A stretch of DNA of 64,000 nt from Pseudomonas sp. CFII64. Its GTDB lineage: Bacteria; Pseudomonadota; Gammaproteobacteria; Pseudomonadales; Pseudomonadaceae. Under the pieces are notes generated by a model. It saw only the letters and a list, made by a program, of their open reading frames with translations, ran no database searches and was not told the origin of the DNA. Positions 52,944-60,546 of the stretch are shown in pieces; the stretch's first letter is position 1, and each line of letters opens with the position of its first letter. The stretch is from the NCBI RefSeq assembly GCF_000416235.1, contig NZ_ATLO01000046.1, positions 62,001 through 126,000 on the forward strand, read 5' to 3'. The translations under genes and the position numbers were made by a program.

Positions 52944-54371
52944 TCATAACGAATTCAGGAATGCCAGCAGCGCGGCGCGTTGCTCGGCATCGAATGCCAA
53001 TACTTGTCGTTGCGCCGCCTGGGCTTCGCCGCCATGCCAGAGCACGGCTTCGAGCAGATTACGGGCGCGGCCATCATGCAGAAACTGGGTATGCCCGCTG
53101 ACTGTTTGTGTCAGACCAATCCCCCATAGCGGTGGGGTTCGCCACTCGCGACCTGTAGCCTGAAACTCGGTGCGATTGTCAGCCAGTTCCTCGCCCATGT
53201 CGTGCAACAGCAAATCGCTGTAAGGACGAATGACCTGATCGGCCTGTTCCGGCTCGGCGGCATCATGGGCGGTCTTGAACTGCGGCGTGTGGCATTGCTG
53301 GCAGCCAGCTTTATAGAACAGATTCTTGCCAGCCAGCACCTGCGGAGTTTCAACATCGCGGCGGGCGGGCACGGCCAGGTTTCGCGTGTAAAACAGCACC
53401 AGGCGCAAAATGTTGTCGCTGACCTCGGGCTCGCCATCCGGCCCATTGCCGTTGGGTGCCGCAAGGCAGTCAGTTTGCGCGGGTGTGCAGTCATCAAACA
53501 TTCTCAGGCGGGTGGTCAGGCCCATATCACCAGAGAACGCGTGAACGTTTTGTTGATTGAGGTTGGGTTGGCCAGCTTTCCAGCCGAACTTGCCCAGCGC
53601 TACTTTCTGCGCGACGTCATCCCAGACCCAGTTCGGCCGCCCGGAAATACCATTGCCGTCTGCATCGTCCGGATCGGCGTTGGCCAGAATCGCCGCATCG
53701 GGAATCGCCTCCAGCAACCCAAGGCCAATCATCGGCGGCGCGATACGCGCCGATGCGCGGGTTTCAGGATGCATCGGGCCATAACCCAACTGAGTGATGC
53801 TCAAGGTCGGTTTGCGCAATTCGACTTGCGTACCGTCGCGGAAATGTACCGGCAGCGGCTCATACTCGACGCGCACACGGCCTTCCGGCGCAACGCCGGG
53901 AATCGACATATCCTGCAACTGCCCGCCATAAGTCGGCTCGGGCAAAATGCCAGCGGTTTTGATCAGGTCTGCATGAGCCGGATCGTCGGCAATCGACAGG
54001 CGTACCAGCATCGACACAGCATTGCTGTCGCCGTTTTCGGGCGGATGGCCGCGGCCGTCCTTGATGTGGCAATTCTGGCAAGCATTGGTATTGAACAATG
54101 GCCCCAGGCCGTCCCGGGCCGTGGTGGTCGAGGGCGCAATCACCCAAGGGCTGCGAAAGAAGCTGTTGCCAACGCTGAAATCCAGCCGCCGCACAGGCGA
54201 AAGATTGGCCGAAGGCAGCGAAAACGCGTTGCGATCAGCCTTGTTCACCGTCGCCGCCCCACCCGACAACGCTTCCCCCGGCTCCGCCTGGGTAAAACGC
54301 GGGGCGTCATCGCACCCACTCAACGCCACGGCGACGAGCAGAGCAAGGATCGGACCAAGCGACGTAATCAT
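52944..54371 (-). CDS. Di-haem c-type oxidoreductase, DUF1111 family
   Basis: A 475-residue DUF1111 (PF06537) thiol-oxidoreductase-like protein. It carries an export signal ending in a lipobox-like VALSGC and two CxxCH c-haem sites: ACQNCHIKDGRGH near residue 97 and GCQQCHTPQFK near residue 355. The family resembles MauG and bacterial di-haem peroxidases. With imelysin and DUF1513 it forms a recurrent iron-associated locus in which it may act on iron redox state, which is inference. I start at the ATG at 54371 with GCAGGA seven bases upstream; the ATG at 54377 would leave no room for a ribosome site. Confidence 0.87.
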   Translation of the reverse strand: MITSLGPILALLVAVALSGCDDAPRFTQAEPGEALSGGAATVNKADRNAFSLPSANLSPVRRLDFSVGNSFFRSPWVIAPSTTTARDGLGPLFNTNACQNCHIKDGRGHPPENGDSNAVSMLVRLSIADDPAHADLIKTAGILPEPTYGGQLQDMSIPGVAPEGRVRVEYEPLPVHFRDGTQVELRKPTLSITQLGYGPMHPETRASARIAPPMIGLGLLEAIPDAAILANADPDDADGNGISGRPNWVWDDVAQKVALGKFGWKAGQPNLNQQNVHAFSGDMGLTTRLRMFDDCTPAQTDCLAAPNGNGPDGEPEVSDNILRLVLFYTRNLAVPARRDVETPQVLAGKNLFYKAGCQQCHTPQFKTAHDAAEPEQADQVIRPYSDLLLHDMGEELADNRTEFQATGREWRTPPLWGIGLTQTVSGHTQFLHDGRARNLLEAVLWHGGEAQAAQRQVLAFDAEQRAALLAFLNSL

Positions 54372-54441
54372 AAACATCCTGCAACCAGCCCAAAATCGGG
54401 GCGTGCAAGCTTAACAGCCTCGTCCTTTTCGAATAAGAGGG

Positions 54442-54468
54442 ATTATCGTTTACCTTGACCTGTCGCAA
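54442..54468 (-). promoter_or_regulatory. Possible promoter for the DUF1111-imelysin-DUF1513 genes
   Basis: On the minus strand TTGCGA (54468-54463) and GATAAT (54447-54442) are 15 bases apart, just upstream of the DUF1111 gene. GATAATCCCTCTTATTCG starting at the -10 vaguely resembles a Fur site. Spacing is short and the match is weak. Confidence 0.3.
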
Positions 54469-54714
54469 CGTGTTGTTACGAATTTGCCCGCTTCTGGATT
54501 TCGACTTGCTGGACATCCCCGCAAGTTTTGTTCATCTCACAAAAGTGCTCAAACAAGCTCTTACCCTGCCGCAAACTCTTGCGCACCGCTTTGCTCTGTT
54601 CGATCAATTCAGCGCTGGGCTTTTGCCATTGCTCGGGCGGTAGAGGTTTGGACCAGTCCAGGACGCTTTTCGGAAAGCTGGTTTTTGGCAGGCGTTCGAC
54701 CCAGGCGGCGATAT

Positions 54715-55059
54715 GGCACGGCAGGGTCCAGCCGCTGCAAAACTGGATAAGGATGAAGCCGAACAGATAGGTTACGTACCAATGGTTTTCCCGATATGCC
54801 TGACGGCACAGGTGAAAATAGGCGACGGTGCCTTCTTCATATTCCTCGTTCATCGGCGGCGGCAGCGCGCTTAACCCTTCTTCCATCGGCACGGCAGGGT
54901 CCAACCGCTGCAGAACTGGATAAGGACGAAGCCGAACAGATAGGTCACGTACCAATGGTTTTCCCGATAAGCCTGACGACACAGCTGAAAATAGGCGACG
55001 GTGCCCTCTTCATATGCCTCGCTCATTGGCGGCGGCAGCGCGCTTAACCCTTCTTCCAT
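54715..55059. repeat. Imperfect tandem duplication, offset 173 bp
   Basis: 54715-54886 and 54888-55059 align without gaps at an offset of 173. I count 11 mismatches: about seven synonymous, and four change residues (Ser/Asn, Ala/Glu, Gln/His, Val/Ile) in the reading frame MEEGLSALPPPM to FCSGWTLPC. 173 is not a multiple of three, so the frame shifts at the junction. Confidence 0.9.
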
Positions 55060-55240
55060 GTAACTGCGAATGGCCTCCCATTCACTGACCGCCAACATCA
55101 GCGATGCCGTGGGCACGGTGATCCACACTACATCGCCACTTGCCGAGTCCCGCAGGCCAATCATCAGCGAGAAACTGTTATGGCTGCCGTATTGCGTAAC
55201 AACCTTGCCGCTGCTGACGCAGGCAATGACTTCTTCCCAG

Positions 55241-55735
55241 GGAACGAAACGCGGCGGCTGGCCGCGTTTGGCGACGTAGGCTACTTCACGGCGTTGGCGG
55301 TTGAAGCGGATTGGTGGATAGTCAATCAAGCGATGAATTGTTCGAAGAAATAATCCACCGTTAAAAGTTGCCAGGCTCGCGATAAGAGCCCAAAGGAACC
55401 AGTTAGGAAAGATAAATGAGACAGCCGTTTCAATAAAGCCTTCACCATATATAAGTTGTTCCGCAATGCCTGTTCCGATGCCTATTGTGGCACGAAACGC
55501 GGCGGCTGGCCGCGCTTGGCAACGTAGGCGACTTCGCGGCGTTGGCGGTTGAAGCGGATTGGTGGATAGTCAATCAAACGATGAATTGTTCGAAGAAATA
55601 ATCCACCATTAAAAGTTGCCAGGCTCGCGATAAGAGCCCAAAGGAACCAGTTAGGAAAGATAAATGAGACAGCCGTTTCAATAAAGCCTTCACCATATAT
55701 AAGTTGTTCCGCAATGCCTGTTCCGATGCCTATTG
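55241..55735. repeat. Imperfect tandem duplication, offset 248 bp
   Basis: 55241-55487 and 55489-55735 align without gaps at an offset of 248. Apart from the junction bases I count six mismatches, all in the half nearer 55241 and all synonymous in the immunity frame; roughly the last 130 bases are identical. The junction creates the TAG that ends the first frame (FVPQ-stop at 55482). Confidence 0.92.
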
Positions 55736-55962
55736 CCAAGAAGAAACCGATAATCGCTATTAATGATCCAGTCGCACAGCGTACAGAAAATTCAATAGCG
55801 CTACTTTCCATTGCAAAATCTAAATGTACGTGGTTCGACTCTCTATTCGGGGCCTGCGAGCTGAGCGCCGCTACTCCTGTAGGAACAGGACGTGGTGATA
55901 AGTAGAAAACCTCCGTGCTTGCCCGGTGTTCGAGGTCGCCCGCCTGAGGAAGAACCATTGGG

Positions 55963-58900
55963 TCAGCTGAAATCATTAAGCATTGCTCGTGTAACTTGGA
56001 TTTCTTCCAGGCTTTTTATAATAATTGGCGATGCTGCCGATACGGTTATAGGTTTGTTGGTGACGCTGTCAGGTGGAAGTGATACCCGAAAGTGAAGGTA
56101 GCCGCTATCTTTCCTCAAGTAGTTACCGGCGATTTCCGGTCTGAAAGCGAGACGGAGGTGGAGATTGGCTTGGGCACCTTGCCATTGCTCCGGTACTTCT
56201 AGCGCAATCGTAAGCGGTCGGCCAAAAACGACGCGAATCCCCAATGAAAGTGCTTTTCCTGCATCCCATTCATCTGGAGTTTTTTGCAATAAAGCAGTCC
56301 ACCGAAGAGAGTTATCATTAAATGTTTCATTGGAAACTCCAGGCAATAAGAGATATAAAACGCGCACACCTTCTCCGTCTGTAGCTCGTCTCTGTATACC
56401 TTGGTCCGTTATCGAAGGTAGAAGTGAAGATTCGGCGAGCCTTTGCGAATGCGTTGGCCAATCCCAACCGTTAGTTTTCCGGCCCCAGCAGCAACCCAGC
56501 AACCATCTTTGCTGCTCATCGAGATTGTTAAAGTTGAATATTGCTTCTCCTCCGAGCTGCAATGCAGTGAAGAATAGGCCAGAGGGCGTTAGTGCGGTAG
56601 TGAACCGGAGAAAGCGCGCGCCTCTCGTAGCCCAAGCATTGCTCAACGCAAGCTGCTTTTGAGTTGAAAGCGCTTTTACATAGTCCTGACGTAACCCCCA
56701 TCCTTCCAGCAGCGCTTTAGACGTAAGTCCCGCAGCGACTGCGGTTGCTCCCAAATCACCTGTTAATGCTGCCACAGCCCCTGCTTTTTCTCCCGCGGTA
56801 CCCAAGTTGATAGCATTGCTCCACTTGCTCCAATTGTTCCAAGATGTACCGGCGGCGCCAATTAAGGCAGCAGGAGCAATAAATATTCCGAGGCCGAGCC
56901 CTAGCCGGCCCAGCCGTACCGCAAACAGCATTCCTCCGGGTGAAGTCTGGGCCGAAGCAGCTTGTAGCGCTTTATCAACCATCGCTAATTGCATCGTTTG
57001 ATAAACGGATACTACGGCTGCTGTCATGGATGCTATCGAGCCGGCCCATATGATTCTTTCCTTTGTTGTTCGATTCCCTCTTGTATTAGTCCAAGCCTCC
57101 CAAGCCTCCCCCAGATTCCCCAACTGCAACCCAACCGCCAACAACGGAATCCATCCACTCTTAAACCCCGCCTTCCAGGCCCCGTCAGTGTCATAACCAC
57201 CTGAAAACCCCGCCCGGAATCGACGAGTTTCCTCATACAACGCGCTCGATTGTTCCGACGTGAGATTCAATCGCACGCCGATGTAGCCAGTGGAAAATTT
57301 GCTGTTGGGGGAGATTCCGTCTTCCAGACGTCGCACTACCGCCGAGCGCTGGTTTCGCGTTTCCAGCAGTTCTTCGTTGATGCGCTGTTTCTCGACCGCT
57401 GCCTGATAACGCTGGTCTTCGCTGCGCATGCGACTGCGGGCGAGTTTGTCGTAGAGCTTGCGGTCGGTCTTGAGGTTTTCTTCGCGTTCGAGCAGTGCGC
57501 TGAGGCGGGTGAAGTTGTCCTTGAATTTCTGTACATCGGCTTCGCTGGCGATGCTCAGCGTGGCGCCTTGCTGTTGCAGGGCGACCAGTGTGCCCAGGCG
57601 TTGGGCGCGGTTGGTGTATTGCTGGAAATTCTGTAGGTGCTGGCGTAGCTCCGGGGTGTCGAGTTTGGCCTGCATTTCGACCAGCCATTCTTCCATGCGC
57701 AGGGCGATGGCCGGGATGTAGGTGGCGCTCACCGCTTGATGCAGGGAATGGGCCTCGCCTTCCAGGTGCAGGCTGCGGGTCCAGTGATTGCCCATGATGC
57801 GCTCGATCTCGGAGATCCGCGCCTGAGCACCGGCCATGTCGCTGGAGAAACCACGGGTATCGTTGAGCAGCTTGATCAGGTCGCCGGATTTTTTGCGCAG
57901 GAACTCCAGGTCAAGTCGTCCGTAGAACACTGGCAGCACGTAAAACGGGTACTCATGAAAGTAATCGCCCAGTTGCTCCAGCGCTTGATCGGTTCGACAC
58001 AGATCGCGGATGCAATTGTGTTCCATGGCCAGTGCGTGGTTCTGCTGCGTGGCATCCAGCGGGTCGAAATACCAGGCGCTGCGATGGAATTCGCCTTGGG
58101 TGAACAGATGAAGTCGGTCTTCGGTGATCGCATCCAGACGTTCGGTCCAGCGTTTGAGGTGCAGGCGCTCGCGTTGCAGGTAGCGTTGCATTTCTTCATG
58201 GCGAACCAGATCGAAGATCCCTCGGGAACCGAGTCCGACGCCCTCCAGCGTGCCTTTGCTGCTGTCTTGCAGGGCATCGATTTCGTCTTTGAGGTCGGCA
58301 TGCAGGGGTTCGCCCAGGTCATCGACCATTTGCGCGTATTTGGCATCCATTTCGCGTTTGGCGATGATTGTTTCCGGGCGCTGGCGAAGATCCCCGCCAT
58401 GCTTTCCGGCCATCCACCCGCCCTGATTGGGCGTTACCTCGAAACCCTTGCTGTTCTCCCAGCGCCACTGATTTCGGGCGTTGATGTAGTCGTAAATGCT
58501 GGTGCGTTGTTCAGGTGTGGTTTTGCTGAAGAAGTCTGAATTGGCGGGCGTCTTCGGGGCATTTTTCTCGCCAATGGTCATCAGCGTGTCGATATAGCTG
58601 CCCACGACGTAGCGCATTTCATTGTTATGTTGCTGTGTCCAATGTTCGATCCAGTCGACGACTTTGTCCTGTTCTTCAGCAAGATCACGCATGATGCCGA
58701 TGCTGTCTTCCAGCACCAGATACAAATGATTGAACTGGTACTGCGCGCTCAATGAGTCCTTCAACTGGCCGATGTGCGCTTCGCGAAACAGCGGTAGATG
58801 TTCCCAGACGTAATCCTGACTTTCTTCGGGGTGGGTGTCGGGCGTCAGGCAGTGTTCGGCGGGTTGTTCGGCCAGTTCAGCGAGGGACTGCTTGATCTGG

Positions 58901-59433
58901 TTTTCTACCCGAAGGTGCTTGCCGCCGTTCTCGCAGTCCGACGCGGCCAGATCCACGCGCTGCATGAAGTACAAGCGGTCGGGCTTGCTGCCAATCACTT
59001 TTGAGCACTTGGCGGCGGTCCATTGCAGTTCCGAATAAGCCACGTGCAAAACGCTGTTGCGGGGGAAAACCAGCGTTGCTTCGCCCACTGAGTGGCTGCG
59101 TATATCCCGGCTGACTTCGGCACCTTGCCAGAGCAGTTTTATCGGAACGCCGTTCTCCAGCCAGTACTCGTGCAGATAGCCGTTGGCCTCGTCGATCACA
59201 TACAAGTAACCATCGCGAATCAGGCGCAGACCAATGGGGCGCTGCAAGTGTTTGTAAGGGGTGGCAGCCACATCGCTGACCAGCCGTTCGACGCGCCCGT
59301 AACGTACGGGCAGCAACTGGACTTTTTTGCCCATGAGCGGGCAAGTTCCGAGGCTGTCACGGGCGTCTTTGTGGCTGCCACTGCGGGCTTCCCAATAGGC
59401 GCGGTCTTTTTCCGGCAGGCGTTTGTCGGTCAT
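55963..59433 (-). CDS. T6SS effector, VasX/BTH_I2691 type, probable pore-forming toxin
   Basis: A 1156-residue protein of the type I remember as BTH_I2691-family T6SS effectors with a VasX-like N-terminal region (CPLMGKKVQLLPVRYGRVERL near residue 30). Residues about 30-600 form the delivery part. Residues 600-740 are charged and coiled-coil-like (RMRSEDQRYQAAVEKQRINEELLE). Residues about 770-960 hold several hydrophobic helices: SGWIPLLAVGLQLG, IIWAGSIASMTAAVVSVYQT, LGLGLGIFIAPAALIGAAG. This suggests membrane insertion, as for VasX colicin-like toxins. A C-terminal beta-rich domain follows. TTATCAGGAGC precedes the ATG; the gene overlaps its DUF4123 adaptor by four bases and the immunity start by 14. 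The C-terminal third is visibly less GC-rich than the N-terminal part. The pore-forming role is inference. Confidence 0.85.
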   Translation of the reverse strand: MTDKRLPEKDRAYWEARSGSHKDARDSLGTCPLMGKKVQLLPVRYGRVERLVSDVAATPYKHLQRPIGLRLIRDGYLYVIDEANGYLHEYWLENGVPIKLLWQGAEVSRDIRSHSVGEATLVFPRNSVLHVAYSELQWTAAKCSKVIGSKPDRLYFMQRVDLAASDCENGGKHLRVENQIKQSLAELAEQPAEHCLTPDTHPEESQDYVWEHLPLFREAHIGQLKDSLSAQYQFNHLYLVLEDSIGIMRDLAEEQDKVVDWIEHWTQQHNNEMRYVVGSYIDTLMTIGEKNAPKTPANSDFFSKTTPEQRTSIYDYINARNQWRWENSKGFEVTPNQGGWMAGKHGGDLRQRPETIIAKREMDAKYAQMVDDLGEPLHADLKDEIDALQDSSKGTLEGVGLGSRGIFDLVRHEEMQRYLQRERLHLKRWTERLDAITEDRLHLFTQGEFHRSAWYFDPLDATQQNHALAMEHNCIRDLCRTDQALEQLGDYFHEYPFYVLPVFYGRLDLEFLRKKSGDLIKLLNDTRGFSSDMAGAQARISEIERIMGNHWTRSLHLEGEAHSLHQAVSATYIPAIALRMEEWLVEMQAKLDTPELRQHLQNFQQYTNRAQRLGTLVALQQQGATLSIASEADVQKFKDNFTRLSALLEREENLKTDRKLYDKLARSRMRSEDQRYQAAVEKQRINEELLETRNQRSAVVRRLEDGISPNSKFSTGYIGVRLNLTSEQSSALYEETRRFRAGFSGGYDTDGAWKAGFKSGWIPLLAVGLQLGNLGEAWEAWTNTRGNRTTKERIIWAGSIASMTAAVVSVYQTMQLAMVDKALQAASAQTSPGGMLFAVRLGRLGLGLGIFIAPAALIGAAGTSWNNWSKWSNAINLGTAGEKAGAVAALTGDLGATAVAAGLTSKALLEGWGLRQDYVKALSTQKQLALSNAWATRGARFLRFTTALTPSGLFFTALQLGGEAIFNFNNLDEQQRWLLGCCWGRKTNGWDWPTHSQRLAESSLLPSITDQGIQRRATDGEGVRVLYLLLPGVSNETFNDNSLRWTALLQKTPDEWDAGKALSLGIRVVFGRPLTIALEVPEQWQGAQANLHLRLAFRPEIAGNYLRKDSGYLHFRVSLPPDSVTNKPITVSAASPIIIKSLEEIQVTRAMLNDFS

Positions 59434-60314
59434 GGTCGAGCTCCTGATAATTGCTTGTCTCGTTCAAGCGCCAGCAGGTTGGCTTTTTGCACTCGCTGCG
59501 AAGGTGTCAGCGGTGAGGTGGTGTAGAGCAGCGCGATGATGTCGGGATGCCCGGCGGCAGGCTGACTGTCGAGAAACTCTATGACGTTGGCGTAGTGCAG
59601 GATGTCGCTCTCACTGTGGAAACCCTGTTCATAGGCGGTGCTGGCCATCGCATGGAAGTAGGTGAAGCGTTCATGCGCGTTGAGCTGCGCCTGAAAGTCC
59701 GGAAAGTGTCGGCTCATGTGCCGTTCGAGTTTGAGGACCGTGTTGCGAAAGTTGACTTCATTCAGCGCGTCGATCTGCGCGGCGTTCAAGCGATAGAGCA
59801 TCTTGTGATCAGCGATTGCCGGTTCACCCCGGCGTTGATGGTGGCGCCAGACTTGGTCGTAGGGGTCGACGGCGTAGACGTGCTCGACAGGGCCGAACAG
59901 CGCATTGTCGGTTTGCTGCGGATAAAGCTCGAACAGGGCATTGGCAACGGGCGGATCGGAGAGGTTGAGCAGCGTGGGTTTGCCGACCGGTTCATCGACT
60001 CTGATCAGCCAGCGCAGGTGATCGACGACAGGTTGCGGTTCGTCAGCACTGAATAGCAGCAGCCCCCAGATGTGCTCGGCGTTCTGCAGGAAAGCCTGCA
60101 ACACCGGGTCATGGCAGTCTGCAAGCACCACCAGCACCGGCGAGACGTCCAGCAGTTCTTTAAAACGTGTGCCAATAAACAGCGGATGGCACTGGATGCC
60201 CGGATTCCACTGGTACAGCCGGGGCAGAAGATTGCCGGTTCGTACGGCGTTGAGCAGCAAGTAGCCGTTTTGCGACCAGGGCAGGTCAGTGGGGCCGGAT
60301 CGGAGCTCGGTCAT
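59430..60314 (-). CDS. DUF4123 T6SS effector adaptor/chaperone (Tap/TEC family)
   Basis: A roughly 294-residue DUF4123 protein. This family binds a specific effector and loads it on its VgrG spike. Conserved DUF4123 stretches are NGYLLLNAVRTGNLLPRLYQ near the N-terminus, LVVLADCHDPVLQAFLQNAE, and a C-terminal ALNEVNFRNTVLKLERHM-like helical part. The family normally starts close to this first block, so I choose the ATG at 60314 (MTELRSGPTDLPWSQ), with AAGG 12 bases before it. An upstream TTG at 60380 has no ribosome site. It overlaps the effector by four bases (ATGA), so the pair is co-translated. No vgrG is in the window. Confidence 0.85.
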   Translation of the reverse strand: MTELRSGPTDLPWSQNGYLLLNAVRTGNLLPRLYQWNPGIQCHPLFIGTRFKELLDVSPVLVVLADCHDPVLQAFLQNAEHIWGLLLFSADEPQPVVDHLRWLIRVDEPVGKPTLLNLSDPPVANALFELYPQQTDNALFGPVEHVYAVDPYDQVWRHHQRRGEPAIADHKMLYRLNAAQIDALNEVNFRNTVLKLERHMSRHFPDFQAQLNAHERFTYFHAMASTAYEQGFHSESDILHYANVIEFLDSQPAAGHPDIIALLYTTSPLTPSQRVQKANLLALERDKQLSGARP

Positions 60315-60464
60315 CAAGGGTCGCCTTGCACGGGGCATGGGGAAAAGGCGAATACTCAAGGGCGATGCAGGCTGCTTCAATAGGGCAAAGTGCGTTTGGG
60401 AAAGGCCTTACAACAGTTGCAGATGGATCGCTGCTCCAAGGTAAATAACAGGAAATCAGTCCAT

Positions 60465-60500
60465 AAAAAAATGCCAGTCAGCAAGCCGACTGGCATTTCA
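60465..60500 (-). terminator. Rho-independent terminator after the icmP-like gene
   Basis: On the minus strand ATGCCAGTC (60496-60488), a GGCTTGCT loop, GACTGGCAT (60479-60471), then seven T (to 60465). It ends the imelysin gene 47 bases after its stop, and separates it from the T6SS module downstream. Confidence 0.93.
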
Positions 60501-60546
60501 GGTCACTGCTCAAGCGCTCAAATCAAGAGCGCTCAATCAGCGCAGA

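Larger units (their letters stand above)
54476..55976 (-). pseudogene. T6SS immunity locus scrambled by two out-of-frame tandem duplications
   Basis: Three consecutive open frames look like pieces of one protein. Piece 1 (55976-55482, 164 codons) has an ATG overlapping the effector stop, two hydrophobic helices (LIAIIGFFLAIGIGTGIAEQ and VSFIFPNWFLWALIASLATF), and ends RGQPPRFVPQ. Piece 2 (55329-54871, TTG start) repeats the end of piece 1 and runs on through PWEEVIACVSSGKVV to WTLPCRWKKG. Piece 3 (in frame from the ATG at 54886 to 54476) repeats the end of piece 2 and continues HIAAWVERLPKTS to the natural end. Removing one copy of each duplication (248 and 173 bp) leaves exactly 1080 bases, a 359-residue ORF. 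It looks like a DUF6708-type membrane immunity protein, from memory and untested. Paralogue recombination or misassembly would both explain it. Confidence 0.7.

Noticed and set aside
55341..55720. Reading the 248-bp repeat as a transposon or insertion-sequence end
   Set aside because: The two copies are direct repeats coding for part of the immunity protein with synonymous differences. There is no transposase, terminal inverted repeat or target-site duplication.
60381..60464. A remnant of vgrG or PAAR before the DUF4123 gene
   Set aside because: The short stretch has no open frame or motif related to spike proteins; it is the icmP terminator and plain spacer.
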